DNA of 64,000 nucleotides from Candidatus Obscuribacterales bacterium (GTDB lineage Bacteria; Cyanobacteriota; Vampirovibrionia; Obscuribacterales; Obscuribacteraceae). A model generated the notes under the pieces. That model was not told where the DNA came from. It worked only from the letters and a program-made list of their open reading frames with translations, and ran no database searches. Shown piece by piece: positions 8,339 through 19,987 of this stretch. The stretch covers positions 32,395 through 96,394 of the forward strand of contig JAIEQI010000089.1 in assembly GCA_019747875.1 (NCBI GenBank), read 5' to 3'. A program made the translations under genes and the position numbers. Position 1 is the stretch's first letter; each line of letters opens with the position of its first letter.

Positions 8339-9598
8339 TCAATGGACCAGAACATTCATAAAGACTTGAACAATTCCGAGCCAGAAGCCAATGAAGGTAC
8401 CAAGCCAGGTGAGCCATTTCAGCTCTGAATGACAGATTCGCTGCACGAGCTGTTCAAGTTGTTGTGGGGAAAACTGTTCGATTTTGTTGGCAATCATGCC
8501 ATAAGTGCCGAGTTTCGGAATGGCTTGCTCCAGCAAGGATCCAAGCTCTCGTTTCAAGTAGTTGTACATAAAGCCGGAGATTTCCCGTTTTATGCGATCG
8601 AGCCAATCCTTGGGTATCGATTTTGGATTGAATCGAATTATCGCCGCTTGCACTGTGCCAATAGCTTCACCTTGGATTCGTTCGACACCGTTAATCAGGT
8701 CATTGCGATGTTCCTTTAAGAAAGCTTCAATAAACGTAACGGCACTGGAGCGCAAGTTCGAAATACTCTGCAACGGCATGGAGCGCATGTCGAAACTCAT
8801 TATTCTGTGTGCAATTTGGTCACGAATTTCGAACCTATTGATCAAATCAGTTATGACTTTGTTTGCCTTTTCAGGCTCCTTTTCCATAAACCGACGAGTT
8901 TCATTACAAACGTTCTTTACGTTGATAAGACGCGCAAGAAGTTTGATCGGACCCGTCGCATGAGCTTGAATCGAATCATCCAACGCGCCAATGTTTTGGG
9001 GAGTCAGAAGATTGATTAATGCAGTCCGAATTTGAGCGGTGTTAACTATGTTTTCCATTATGCGATCTGCAAATTCTTGCGATTGCTCTTTAGAAATGCG
9101 GATGTTCATCACTACGTGATCGAACAACTTTTCCACTATGCTGGCAACGCGGCGATCAGACCCTTTTTCCACTGCATCAACAATCGAAACGACGTACTGC
9201 TGCAGCAGGGCTGGACTCAATTCCGAAATATCGCGAGCCAGTCGATGCAGCTTGTCGGTGTCTCTGAACTCCCTGAGAATTGCATCAACAAACTTATCGA
9301 CCGCCAAATAAATATTTTGCTCGGTGACTAGCGTCTCCACCTGGCGCTTTACGTCTTCCGTCGTAAGGAGCGTGTCGGTGATTGTCCCGGCGACTGCTTG
9401 AGCGAGCTTATTGCGTCGTTTCGGGAAGATGCCCGGAGTGCAAGGTATCTGCCAGTTTGTAAAAGGCACAAACCAGGCTTCGTAGGGTCGGAAAAGCGCA
9501 GCAATTGCCATTGCAGTGGCAATGTAACCATGAAACGCGTAAAACACGGGTGGAAAAATGTACTTAACGACTATGGTTGTGACGGCTGCTATTTCCAC
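8339..9598 (-). CDS. DUF445-family membrane protein
   Basis: This 419-residue protein has an N-terminal hydrophobic region with the DUF445 signature (GYIATAMAIAALFRPYEAW and PGIFPKRRNKLAQAVAG). A long, mostly helical soluble middle follows, and a C-terminal membrane segment (WLGTFIGFWLGIVQVFM) ends it. This matches the YheB/YjiN-like DUF445 layout of two membrane anchors around a helical domain. Some members are spore or envelope proteins, but no activity is established. It is transcribed away from the TPR gene at 9836 and toward uvrA, with 139 bp between it and uvrA. Confidence 0.8.
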   Translation of the reverse strand: MEIAAVTTIVVKYIFPPVFYAFHGYIATAMAIAALFRPYEAWFVPFTNWQIPCTPGIFPKRRNKLAQAVAGTITDTLLTTEDVKRQVETLVTEQNIYLAVDKFVDAILREFRDTDKLHRLARDISELSPALLQQYVVSIVDAVEKGSDRRVASIVEKLFDHVVMNIRISKEQSQEFADRIMENIVNTAQIRTALINLLTPQNIGALDDSIQAHATGPIKLLARLINVKNVCNETRRFMEKEPEKANKVITDLINRFEIRDQIAHRIMSFDMRSMPLQSISNLRSSAVTFIEAFLKEHRNDLINGVERIQGEAIGTVQAAIIRFNPKSIPKDWLDRIKREISGFMYNYLKRELGSLLEQAIPKLGTYGMIANKIEQFSPQQLEQLVQRICHSELKWLTWLGTFIGFWLGIVQVFMNVLVH

Positions 9599-9835
9599 GA
9601 AGGAAACCTTCCCAGCGAAACAGGCTGTTGTTCTTTGGTGTCTAATTCAATGATGGAACGAATCTTTCCGACTGTGTTTAAAAACAGATAACACAAATAT
9701 ATCAAAGTCAGTTAATCACAATCATGTCAATAAGATCGTAAACTATGCTGACATTTAGTCTAATGAGGCGTGCGGTCGCCCTATAAAGCTTTCTCACCCA
9801 GTTTTTTGCCGGGGAGAGCACCTGGAAAGGTAACT

Positions 9836-10855
9836 ATGAAAAGGATACACAGCCCTCAGGGTCTTAAATTCAATAGAATCAAGATTTCTTTGTTACTTTC
9901 GAGCCTTGTCTTGACAAGTGCATTGTCAACTTCAATGGTCGGACAAGCCCTTCCCTTTATGAAGGCTGCCGATCGCGACGATAATCCACTTGCTGCACCA
10001 GATGTAATACCAAAAGTCAAACTGACAAAAGAGCAGCAAGCAAGCTATGACGCCGCGATCAAGAATGGTCAAACTTATTTGCAGCAGCAGAGCATGGACA
10101 TGGCTAAGCTCTGTTTTCAGCAAGCTCTTCAACTAGACGGCAACAGCGTTCCAGCGCATATTGGCATGGGAGTTTGCCTCAGCAACGAGAAAGATCTAGG
10201 TCCGGCAGAGTTTGAACTCACAGAAGCATTGCGCGTTCAACCGAATAACACAGAAGCACGATTTCTGCTCGGTCAACTTATGATGAAAGAAAATCATTGG
10301 AACGAGGCAGGCGGCCAATTTTTGCAGATATTGAAGTTCGAGCCTCGCAATAACGCTGCTCGTGGAAATCTGGCGGTCTGCTTACAGCAACTGGGACAGA
10401 TAGACAATGCTATCGGACAGTACGATTATATTCTTAGGGAGAATCCTAAGTCTGCCGACGCAGCTTACAACCTTGGCGCGGCGTATGAATTAAAGAAAAA
10501 CATTGAAACCGCCATTGTGTACTACAAGAAAGCAATTCAAATCGATCCTAAGTATTACAATGCCTATTGTTCGATCGCCAAGTGCCTTGTCGGCAAGAAG
10601 ATGTACACCGACGGCTTGACACTGCTCAAGCACGCATCGGAAATGAACCCAAAGAACTACTACGGGTTCCTTGTGTATGGCTACATCTACGAACAGATGG
10701 GTCCTAAGTACAAGAAGTTGGCCATTGAGAGCTACACGAGGGCAGTAGCACTAAATCCAAATGATTGGGACGCCAAACGCTCACTTCAGCGCGTGCTGGA
10801 AAAGGGACACGAAAAGGAACTGGCTGAATTGAAGAGACTGCAAATGCCTCAGTAG
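9836..10855 (+). CDS. Secreted/periplasmic TPR-repeat protein
   Basis: This 339-residue protein has an N-terminal signal peptide or anchor (basic start, then ISLLLSSLVLTSALSTS). At least six tetratricopeptide repeats cover ~75-320. I chose the ATG at 9836, since GGAAAGG lies 6 bases upstream, over an in-frame start at 9770. TPR proteins are scaffolds for envelope complexes such as pilus or cell-wall assembly; no partner can be named here. A second secreted TPR protein lies 247 bp downstream on the same strand, with ftsZ after it. That suggests an envelope or division-related role, by context only. Confidence 0.8.
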   Translation: MKRIHSPQGLKFNRIKISLLLSSLVLTSALSTSMVGQALPFMKAADRDDNPLAAPDVIPKVKLTKEQQASYDAAIKNGQTYLQQQSMDMAKLCFQQALQLDGNSVPAHIGMGVCLSNEKDLGPAEFELTEALRVQPNNTEARFLLGQLMMKENHWNEAGGQFLQILKFEPRNNAARGNLAVCLQQLGQIDNAIGQYDYILRENPKSADAAYNLGAAYELKKNIETAIVYYKKAIQIDPKYYNAYCSIAKCLVGKKMYTDGLTLLKHASEMNPKNYYGFLVYGYIYEQMGPKYKKLAIESYTRAVALNPNDWDAKRSLQRVLEKGHEKELAELKRLQMPQ

Positions 10856-10905
10856 AATTCGGTGCCTGTGATACGAGGAACGGGCGCTAGGGCTCCTCAG
10901 GTCCG

Positions 10906-10926
10906 AGTGCAAGCAAGACGTGCACT
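10906..10926 (+). terminator. Weak hairpin after first TPR gene
   Basis: AGTGCA 10906-10911 pairs with TGCACT 10921-10926 and is followed by TTTAA. It is ~50 bases past the TPR stop and could attenuate transcription. The short T-run makes it weak. The rest of the 247-bp gap before the next start shows no ORF or promoter I would defend. Confidence 0.3.
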
Positions 10927-11102
10927 TTAAGCTATTAATCGAATAGTTCGTGATTTTGTCTGTAGAACAGGTAGATAATCTCGCCGGTAGAACTTATCTA
11001 TTGATGACATTTCTACATTTTCCTTCAGGCTTCGTCAGAGGCGGGACAAGATCTGCGATAAAGATCTACAATGGCATCGACCTTTCATTAAGAGGATGGG
11101 AT

Positions 11103-11924
11103 ATGAAGACCGGAAATTTGGCGCTTTTGGCAATCGTTTCGTCTTTGGCTCTTAGCGGGCCTGCACTTGCAGCCAGTGACCAAGACAAAGAAGACATTCA
11201 AAACACGATTATTCGCTATCAAGCTGCCATCGGGATCAACCCAAAAAATCCCGACACACACCTCAAGTTAGGTGATGCGTACATGATGTCCGGCAACACC
11301 ACAGCAGCGATTAAAGAATACACAACCACTATGGAATTGGCGCCAGGAGAAGGCGAAGCAGCTTTCAAACTGGGTCGGGCCTATATGCTCCAAAAGAACA
11401 TAGACAAAGCACTAACGGCCTATGCCGAAGCCTCGAAGCGCGAACCGAATAATGCCGAGTATCACATTCGACTCGGTCAATTGCTGTGCCGCAAACAAAG
11501 AGATGATGAAGCCATAGAGCATTTCCGTCAGGCAGTCAAAGCTCAAGCAAACAACGCTGTTGCTCACAGAGAACTAGGAGCAGCGCTAGGTTTGAAGGGC
11601 GATATGAATGCGCAAATTCAAGAAGAGCAAAAAGCGATCGAGATCAATCCCAAAGATGCTGATGCTCACTACTATTTGGGCTATGCTTATTTGAACCAAG
11701 AGAAATTGACCGAAGCAGAAAAGGAGTTGCAGAAGGCTGTAGAGCTTGACCCTCGTTACGCTATGGCTTATCACATGCTGGCCGTAGTCAAAGCCGCACA
11801 AAACAACTTCGATTCGGCTATCAAAGACGAAGAGCAGGCTATTGCATTAGAGCCAGCAAACCAAGGATTCAAGAATTCGCTTAAGAAGCTCCAATCTAAT
11901 CGAGCTGGAAAAGGCGGCAAATAA
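11103..11924 (+). CDS. Secreted/periplasmic TPR-repeat protein
   Basis: This 273-residue protein begins MKTGNLALLAIVSSLALSG, with a clear signal peptide ending at ALAAS. Seven or so TPR units run through ~35-260. The ATG at 11103 has GAGGATGGG a few bases upstream and puts the signal peptide at the N-terminus. The frame is open back to 10950, but that upstream part looks non-coding. The repeats are regular (for example DAHYYLGYAYLNQEKLTEAE). It probably works in the periplasm as a scaffold. It lies between a sister TPR gene and ftsZ. Confidence 0.82.
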   Translation: MKTGNLALLAIVSSLALSGPALAASDQDKEDIQNTIIRYQAAIGINPKNPDTHLKLGDAYMMSGNTTAAIKEYTTTMELAPGEGEAAFKLGRAYMLQKNIDKALTAYAEASKREPNNAEYHIRLGQLLCRKQRDDEAIEHFRQAVKAQANNAVAHRELGAALGLKGDMNAQIQEEQKAIEINPKDADAHYYLGYAYLNQEKLTEAEKELQKAVELDPRYAMAYHMLAVVKAAQNNFDSAIKDEEQAIALEPANQGFKNSLKKLQSNRAGKGGK

Positions 11925-12070
11925 CGATCTGGTTACAATTGATCTTTTCTAATATCACCGCTGCCATGAGCGATCACCTGAAGGCAGCCAAGATACTGAC
12001 TAGATATGCAAACGAAATGCTGCTGGCTATTTGACTAGCAGATTCTTAACAACCCAAGCCGTTACTTCTA

Positions 12071-12099
12071 TTGCAAATGACTGCATAAGGCCATACGAT
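12071..12099 (+). promoter_or_regulatory. Probable ftsZ promoter
   Basis: TTGCAA at 12071-12076 and TACGAT at 12094-12099 are separated by 17 bp. The predicted start near 12106 gives a ~100-base leader to the GTG of ftsZ. The 283-bp gap also contains a GCTGCC/GGCAGC hairpin early on, which may end the upstream TPR transcript. Confidence 0.5.
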
Positions 12100-12207
12100 T
12101 AGGCAGTGAAGGACTCAGGGAAGGTTTTGAGTTCGCGCTATGATGGCTGATCTTAGCCTCTGTGCACATTTTTTCAGCGGAATTTATTTTTGATGAGGTC
12201 TTAAACC

Positions 12208-13332
12208 GTGGCGGATAAGAACGACAAGTCCAGAGAAATCAGCAAAGCCAACATAAAAGTAGTTGGTGTTGGCGGCGCCGGATCCAACGCGGTCAATCGA
12301 ATGATCGCTGCCGGACTAAACGGAATCGAGTTCTGGGCATGCAACACAGACGCGCAGGCACTTGAGTTGTCCTCCGCAAAAAACAGAATTCAAATCGGAA
12401 CGAAACTGACCCGAGGTCTCGGAGCCGGCGGTAATCCGACAATCGGCGAAAAAGCTGCCGAAGAAAGTCGCGAAGAAATATCAGCAGCTCTTTCTGGCGC
12501 TGATATGGTCTTTATCGCAGCAGGTATGGGCGGTGGCACCGGCACTGGTGCAGCACCAATCGTCGCTGAAATCGCAAAAGATATGGGTGCATTGACAGTC
12601 GGCGTCGTGACAAAGCCATTCCTCTTCGAAGGAAAGCGTCGCGGCAACCAAGCTGAAAGCGGTATCGAACAAGTTAAAGCTCGTGTCGATACGCTCATCA
12701 CAATCCCAAACCAGCGCTTGCTGGAAGTTGTCGATCACAGAGCTTCAATGCAAGATGCATTCGTTGAAGCCGACAAAGTTTTGATGCAAGGTGTTCAAGC
12801 AATCTCCGACATCATCACCGTGCCCGGTTTGATCAACGTCGACTTTGCAGACGTCAAAGCGATTATGCAGACAGCAGGCTCCGCTTTGATGGGCGTCGGC
12901 CGCGCAACTGGCGAAGGCAGAGCAATGGAAGCTGCACGCAATGCAATCAACAGCCCTCTGCTCGAAACAACCATCGACGGTGCTTCCGGAGTCATCTTCA
13001 CCGTAACAGGTGGACCAGACCTGACGCTGCATGAAGTTCAAGAAGCTGCAAACGTCGTCTACTCCAGCGTATCTGATGAAGCCAATATCATATTTGGTGC
13101 CATCATCGACGAACGCGTCCACGGTGAAGTATTGATCACCGTCATCGCAACGGGGTTCGACATGATTGCTCAAGCTAACAACAAGCCACGCAATACACAA
13201 GCTGCAACACCGAAGAAAGAAGCCGAAAAAGCCGAAGCTTCAACAACTGGTGCAAAGCAAGGCGAATTCAAGAAACTCGCTAGCGATATTCTGGACATTC
13301 CAGAATTCCTCCGCGCACGCGGCGGTAAATAA
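12208..13332 (+). CDS. ftsZ: Cell division protein FtsZ
   Basis: FtsZ is the tubulin-like GTPase that forms the division ring; here it has 374 residues. The N-terminal nucleotide fold starts IKVVGVGGAGSNAVNRM. The tubulin signature GMGGGTGTGAAP, the Asn/Asp T7-loop catalytic region (NVDFADVKAIM) and the C-terminal tail ending DIPEFLRARGGK, which docks membrane tethers, are all present. It starts with GTG (12208), with GAGG ~10 bases upstream. No ftsA, ftsQ or mur cluster neighbours it, as is usual in cyanobacteria-related lineages. A strong double-hairpin terminator follows. Confidence 0.97.
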   Translation: MADKNDKSREISKANIKVVGVGGAGSNAVNRMIAAGLNGIEFWACNTDAQALELSSAKNRIQIGTKLTRGLGAGGNPTIGEKAAEESREEISAALSGADMVFIAAGMGGGTGTGAAPIVAEIAKDMGALTVGVVTKPFLFEGKRRGNQAESGIEQVKARVDTLITIPNQRLLEVVDHRASMQDAFVEADKVLMQGVQAISDIITVPGLINVDFADVKAIMQTAGSALMGVGRATGEGRAMEAARNAINSPLLETTIDGASGVIFTVTGGPDLTLHEVQEAANVVYSSVSDEANIIFGAIIDERVHGEVLITVIATGFDMIAQANNKPRNTQAATPKKEAEKAEASTTGAKQGEFKKLASDILDIPEFLRARGGK

Positions 13333-13339
13333 GCTTTTT

Positions 13340-13414
13340 ACAGGACGCTCGCAAATCGAGCCCTGTGAATAAAGAATCGGCGTCCTCCTCCATTCGAGGG
13401 GGACGTTGTCTTTT
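13340..13414 (+). terminator. Double-hairpin terminator of ftsZ
   Basis: The first hairpin has ACAGG/CCTGT and GCTCG/CGAGC arms at 13340-13366. The second has a 10-bp stem, CGTCCTCCTC with GAGGGGGACG (13381-13405, loop CATTC), and a T-rich run to 13414. Confidence 0.85.
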
Positions 13415-13430
13415 GGCAAAAGCCTCATCA

Positions 13431-13811
13431 GGTTTTTGGTCCACTGCTTCCAGACACATGCAATGGCCCCAGCATCCGAGGGCGAGCCTATTTAACGGAA
13501 TGAGTCCTTGCTCAATCTTGCGTGTTTAGAATCCAAGAATCCAAATTGAGAACACCGCGCGAATCTTAGAAGAAGTAGGTTTCCTTTAGTCCCAAAAGGG
13601 AAGTCATCTGTTTAGAAGAAGAGAGCAGGCAAAGATAGATTGACGGGCCCTTGTTTAGGTGAAAGATCTTTCCCATCAACAATAGACTACCTTCTTTTGG
13701 AACGCGCCGGAAAACGCTTGCTCTACACGCATTTCCTGTGAACAACTTATCCAGGCAGGGCGGTTGTCATGGTCCAAGATGTTTCACGTCAACCCTATAG
13801 GACCAAAAACC
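13431..13811. other. 381-bp gene-free element with perfect 12-bp inverted ends
   Basis: GGTTTTTGGTCC at 13431-13442 is exactly complementary to GGACCAAAAACC at 13800-13811. No ORF lies between them. Internal pairing exists: AAGAAGTAG at 13570-13578 with CTACCTTCTT at 13687-13696 (one bulge), TCCC-AAAA-GGGA near 13592, and the palindromes GAAAGATCTTTC and GGGCCC. Either it is a large structured RNA closed by a 12-bp helix or a MITE-like non-autonomous transposon. I found no clear target duplication and no RNase P or tmRNA signature. It lies between the converging ends of ftsZ and a GNAT gene. Confidence 0.5.
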
Positions 13812-13913
13812 ATTCCTTCTAGGGCGAGTGCATTTCTTTGATTGACAGGCGGCGACTCAGCGCAACAGGCTGAACACAGCACGACGCTTCTTACCTTAAA
13901 CACTGAGGAGTCC

Positions 13914-14393
13914 TCAAGAACCGGATGAACAGGAAGCTGACTGCGCTGTCATCGTCCAGAATGTCCCATCAGCTTCTTGTGTGAATCCCAGTTTCTTGAG
14001 AATCAATGGATCGATTCGCTTCAGATCTTCACCACGCTCTGAAACTCCGGCACGAACTTGTTTGTATTCCATGTTGCCAGCGAAAAAGAGCATCGTTTTC
14101 ACAAGCGCACGTGCAGCTCCACGTTTTCTTGCTCCTGGAGTTACAGCAAGTCGCATTATCTCCAGTGTATTTTCATCCTTCTCATTGCGGCGAGCAGCCA
14201 GGACACCAATTATTTGTCCGTCACGCTCGGCTACTATGCAGAGTCCGTCATACCAGAAGTAGTTATGCTCAACATTCTTGAGATCACTGTCTCGCCCCTC
14301 GATATCGGCAGTTGCACCATTCTCTTCCATAGCCTGGAAGATGATCGTCCGAATTATCGGTTCGTCTTGTTTGTTGGCGGCGCGTATCTGCAT
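13914..14393 (-). CDS. GNAT-family N-acetyltransferase
   Basis: This 159-residue single-domain GNAT protein has an N-terminal IRAANKQDEPIIRTII, a central beta4 (EIMRLAVTPGARKRGAARAL) containing the acetyl-CoA P-loop R-x-x-G-x-A, and a C-terminal KKLGF motif. It transfers an acetyl group to an unknown amine. The last ~10 residues are Ser/Cys-rich and look like read-out tail. It lies downstream of hppA on the same strand, but a long inverted repeat and tandem repeats separate the two, so co-transcription is doubtful. Confidence 0.8.
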   Translation of the reverse strand: MQIRAANKQDEPIIRTIIFQAMEENGATADIEGRDSDLKNVEHNYFWYDGLCIVAERDGQIIGVLAARRNEKDENTLEIMRLAVTPGARKRGAARALVKTMLFFAGNMEYKQVRAGVSERGEDLKRIDPLILKKLGFTQEADGTFWTMTAQSASCSSGS

Positions 14394-14475
14394 TGAGCGA
14401 TTGAAAATGAGTCTTTTGTAGGGGTATCGGCGTTAACTTTTTTGGAATAGGTTTTTTGGAGTAGTATTTTTTTTG

Positions 14476-14514
14476 GAAGGGGCTTTTGGAAGGGGCTTTT
14501 GGAAGGGGCTTTTC
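14476..14514. repeat. Three perfect 13-bp tandem repeats plus degenerate units
   Basis: The unit GGAAGGGGCTTTT occurs at 14476-14488, 14489-14501 and 14502-14514. Two degenerate copies, GGAATAGG and GGAGTAGT each followed by T-runs, precede it from ~14440. It lies in the gap between hppA and the GNAT gene. Copy number may vary between strains. Confidence 0.85.
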
Positions 14515-14556
14515 GAAAGAAACTTTGTAGAAGGTATCTCGCTTGACGTCCCCATA

Positions 14557-14617
14557 ATGAGAATCGCGCAACCTGACTTTATGCATTGCACTCAGCCAAG
14601 TTGCGCGATTACCTCAT
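14557..14617 (-). terminator. Long inverted repeat just past hppA stop
   Basis: ATGAG+AATCGCGCAAC (14557-14572) pairs with GTTGCGCGATT (14600-14610) and CTCAT (14613-14617): 16 bp with a 2-base bulge. A CTGA/TCAG pair lies inside the loop. It begins 6 bases beyond the hppA stop, so it probably ends or stabilises that transcript. No good T-tract follows, so it may be an mRNA 3'-end stabiliser instead of an intrinsic terminator. Confidence 0.6.
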
Positions 14618-14622
14618 TGGAA

Positions 14623-16698
14623 TTATTTGACCAGATATGCCACCAGCAGAAGGGCAACGATGTTCAAGATCTTGATCATCGGATTGATAGCTGGACCGGC
14701 AGTGTCTTTGTAAGGATCGCCGACCGTGTCTCCAGTAACTGCAGCTTTGTGTGCTTCAGAACCTTTGCCACCATGGTGGCCTTCTTCGATGTACTTTTTG
14801 GCGTTATCCCAAGCGCCACCGCCGGAGGTCATCGAGATTGCAACGAAGAGCCCAGTGATGATCGAGCCTACAAGCACGCCACCCAGAATCTTCGCCGCAG
14901 CAAATTCACCAGGAAGTGCGGCATTCAGCCAGAAAGCACCAAGAGCGGCGATGATTACCGGAGTAAGAACCGGAAGCAGGGCGGGAACAACCATCTTGCT
15001 GATGGCGGCCTTGGTTACGATATCCACGCAGGAACCGTAGTCAGGCTTGGCTGTTCCTTCCATAATCCCAGGGATAGCTTTGAACTGGCGACGAACTTCT
15101 TCCACAACCATACCGCCGGCTGCTCCGACCGCTTCCATCGCCAGGGCCGCAAACAGGAAGGGAATTAGACCGCCGAGGAAAAGACCAGCAAGTACATAAG
15201 GATTGTCCAGCTGGAAGTTGAGATTCTTCGTATCCAGCCCAGCTTTTGTTGCATAGGCTGTCAATTCTTGGGTGTAAGAAGAGAAAAGCACAATTGCAGC
15301 TAGACCCGCCGAACCAATTGCGTATCCCTTGGTCACAGCTTTGGTGGTATTACCCACAGCATCAAGTGGATCTGTGACTGCGCGAACTTCTTTAGGAAGC
15401 TCAGACATTTCAGCGATACCACCGGCGTTGTCCGTAATCGGTCCATAAGAGTCGATGGCGACAATGATACCGGCCATACTCAACATCGACATAGCGGCTA
15501 GCGCTACGCCAAAGATTCCGCAAAGTGAGAATGAAACAAGAATACCAATGATGATCACGATTACTGGCAGTGCTGTCGACTTCATTGATACAGCCAAACC
15601 AGCGATGATGTTTGTAGCGTGTCCTGTTTCTGAAGCCTTGGCGATGTAGCGTACTGGACCATAGGCTGTCGAGGTGTAGTATTCCGTGATCCATACAATC
15701 GCCGCTGTCACTACCAGTCCAACCAGAGACGCCAACCACAAGTTCATTGTACTGTAGGGCAAACCACCCATCATTTGATCGGTGACCCAATAGAACGCTC
15801 CGGCAGCAAGAACGCCGGCGACAATCAAGCCCTTGTAGAGCGCACCCATAATGCCAGTGTCGTTCTTACCAAGACCGACACACATTGAGCCAATAATTGA
15901 AGCGATGATCGAAACACCGCCAAGCATTAATGGATAGAGAAGAATGTTTCCATTGCCGCCAGTAATTTGCTCGGCAAAAACGATTTTGGCAAGCAGCATT
16001 GTTGCTACCGCGGTAACTGCATAAGTCTCGAACAAGTCGGCAGCCATCCCGGCGCAATCGCCGACGTTGTCCCCGACGTTATCAGCTATAACGGCTGGAT
16101 TTCTCGGATCGTCTTCTGGAATCCCTGCTTCAACTTTACCTACAAGGTCTGCACCAACGTCAGCAGCTTTTGTATATATACCGCCGCCAAGTCTGGCAAA
16201 AACTGAAATCAAACTTGCTCCGAAGCCCAGTCCAATTAAGGCGTCAACATTCTTAGTTAGTAAGTAGAACGCTGATACCCCCAACAATCCCAAACCGACT
16301 ACAAGCAGACCGGTCACCGAGCCGCCCCGAAAAGCAACTCCCAGAGCTTTAGCTAAGCCATCTCTGGCCGCTTCTGCAGTTCTGACATTGGCGCGAACTG
16401 AAACAAACATCCCGACGAATCCGGCTAGTGCACTGAATATGGCACCGACTGCAAATCCGAGTGCGCTATACATGCCGAGCGCCGCCCAAATGATGCCGAA
16501 CAGGACTACCCCTACAACGGCAACTGAAGTATATTGCCGCTTCATGTAGGCGTCAGCGCCTTCTTGGATCGCCGACGCGATCTGTTGCATACGCTCGTTG
16601 CCTGCAGGCAGTTTTAGAATCCAGCCACCTGCCAGTGCACCATACAAGATAGCTCCAGCCGCGCACCCAATTGGCGCATATTGGAAGACCATATCCAT
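14623..16698 (-). CDS. hppA: Membrane-bound H+-translocating pyrophosphatase
   Basis: This 691-residue integral membrane pyrophosphatase couples PPi hydrolysis to ion pumping. The substrate site is intact: DVGADLVGKVE, then EDDPRNPAVIADNVGDNVGD, and a second Asp-rich NVGD region. Many membrane helices span the whole length. GNTTKAVTKGYAIGSA has Lys and Thr at the positions that distinguish K+-independent H+ pumps (Lys469/Thr472 of the Rhodospirillum enzyme), so a K+-independent proton pump is expected. I chose the ATG at 16698, which has AAGGAG ~11 bases upstream; the upstream extension to 16770 is basic and not part of the family. It is monocistronic, ending at a long hairpin. Confidence 0.95.
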   Translation of the reverse strand: MDMVFQYAPIGCAAGAILYGALAGGWILKLPAGNERMQQIASAIQEGADAYMKRQYTSVAVVGVVLFGIIWAALGMYSALGFAVGAIFSALAGFVGMFVSVRANVRTAEAARDGLAKALGVAFRGGSVTGLLVVGLGLLGVSAFYLLTKNVDALIGLGFGASLISVFARLGGGIYTKAADVGADLVGKVEAGIPEDDPRNPAVIADNVGDNVGDCAGMAADLFETYAVTAVATMLLAKIVFAEQITGGNGNILLYPLMLGGVSIIASIIGSMCVGLGKNDTGIMGALYKGLIVAGVLAAGAFYWVTDQMMGGLPYSTMNLWLASLVGLVVTAAIVWITEYYTSTAYGPVRYIAKASETGHATNIIAGLAVSMKSTALPVIVIIIGILVSFSLCGIFGVALAAMSMLSMAGIIVAIDSYGPITDNAGGIAEMSELPKEVRAVTDPLDAVGNTTKAVTKGYAIGSAGLAAIVLFSSYTQELTAYATKAGLDTKNLNFQLDNPYVLAGLFLGGLIPFLFAALAMEAVGAAGGMVVEEVRRQFKAIPGIMEGTAKPDYGSCVDIVTKAAISKMVVPALLPVLTPVIIAALGAFWLNAALPGEFAAAKILGGVLVGSIITGLFVAISMTSGGGAWDNAKKYIEEGHHGGKGSEAHKAAVTGDTVGDPYKDTAGPAINPMIKILNIVALLLVAYLVK

Positions 16699-16799
16699 TA
16701 GCAGCAAACTCCTTCCGAATTTTCCCCGAGACGCAGAGCGCCTTCCCTTCCAAATCGCACGTGATACCACATACGGTTTTATCCGACACTGATACGAGC

Positions 16800-17003
16800 A
16801 TGGAAATGCAGCTCTCCAGGGAACACTCCTGGCGCGCTGTAAGTCAACTGAATCAGTACGTCAAACGTCTAGAAGAGTATCAGATCAGGGGAAAAGCTTC
16901 TGCCGAAGATTTTTTAACTACTTCTTCCTTGCAGAAATCTCTGCGAAAAACTGAATTCAAGTGCAGTTTTTCAGTGCCTGTACAGCTTTTGAGAACGTGT
17001 TAG
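16800..17003 (+). CDS. Possible small protein upstream of the amidase gene
   Basis: This 67-residue ORF has a helical, charged middle (SQLNQYVKRLEEYQIRGKASAEDFL) and a Cys-containing end. The Shine-Dalgarno is weak (ACGAG). Its 3' part contains a perfect GAAAAACTG/CAGTTTTTC hairpin and the -10 box of the next gene, which argues against coding. It is kept as a doubtful call; the alternative is a 337-bp divergent regulatory region between hppA and the amidase. Confidence 0.3.
   Translation: MEMQLSREHSWRAVSQLNQYVKRLEEYQIRGKASAEDFLTTSSLQKSLRKTEFKCSFSVPVQLLRTC
16945..16972. other. Perfect 9-bp hairpin upstream of amidase gene
   Basis: GAAAAACTG 16945-16953 pairs with CAGTTTTTC 16964-16972 around a 10-base loop. 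It lies ~25 bases before the extended -10 box of the amidase gene. It could end transcripts entering from either side or be a protein-binding site. Confidence 0.5.
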
Positions 17004-17006
17004 AAT
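16998..17006 (+). promoter_or_regulatory. Extended -10 promoter of the amidase gene
   Basis: TGTTAGAAT is a TG-n-TAGAAT extended -10 element, with the start codon 30 bases downstream. No good -35 is seen. The same 11-mer GTGTTAGAATG occurs upstream of rpsB (minus strand, 38780-38770), which supports it as a real promoter motif of this genome. Confidence 0.5.
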
Positions 17007-17035
17007 GGGGCACGCCGGAAGGTTAAGGTGGATTC

Positions 17036-19981
<2,946 letters not shown>

Positions 19982-19987
19982 GTTCAA

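Noticed and set aside
9770..9835. 22-codon N-terminal extension of the TPR gene
   Set aside because: Puts the signal peptide internally; the ATG at 9836 has a good Shine-Dalgarno.
13780..13795. parS-like half site TGTTTCACGT
   Set aside because: Only one half matches the ParB consensus; the second half differs at three positions and no par genes are near.
13431..13811. RNase P RNA, tmRNA or SRP RNA in the closed element
   Set aside because: None of the conserved blocks (GAGGAAAGTCC, ACAGAA, GGAAGCAGCC and similar) is present on either strand.
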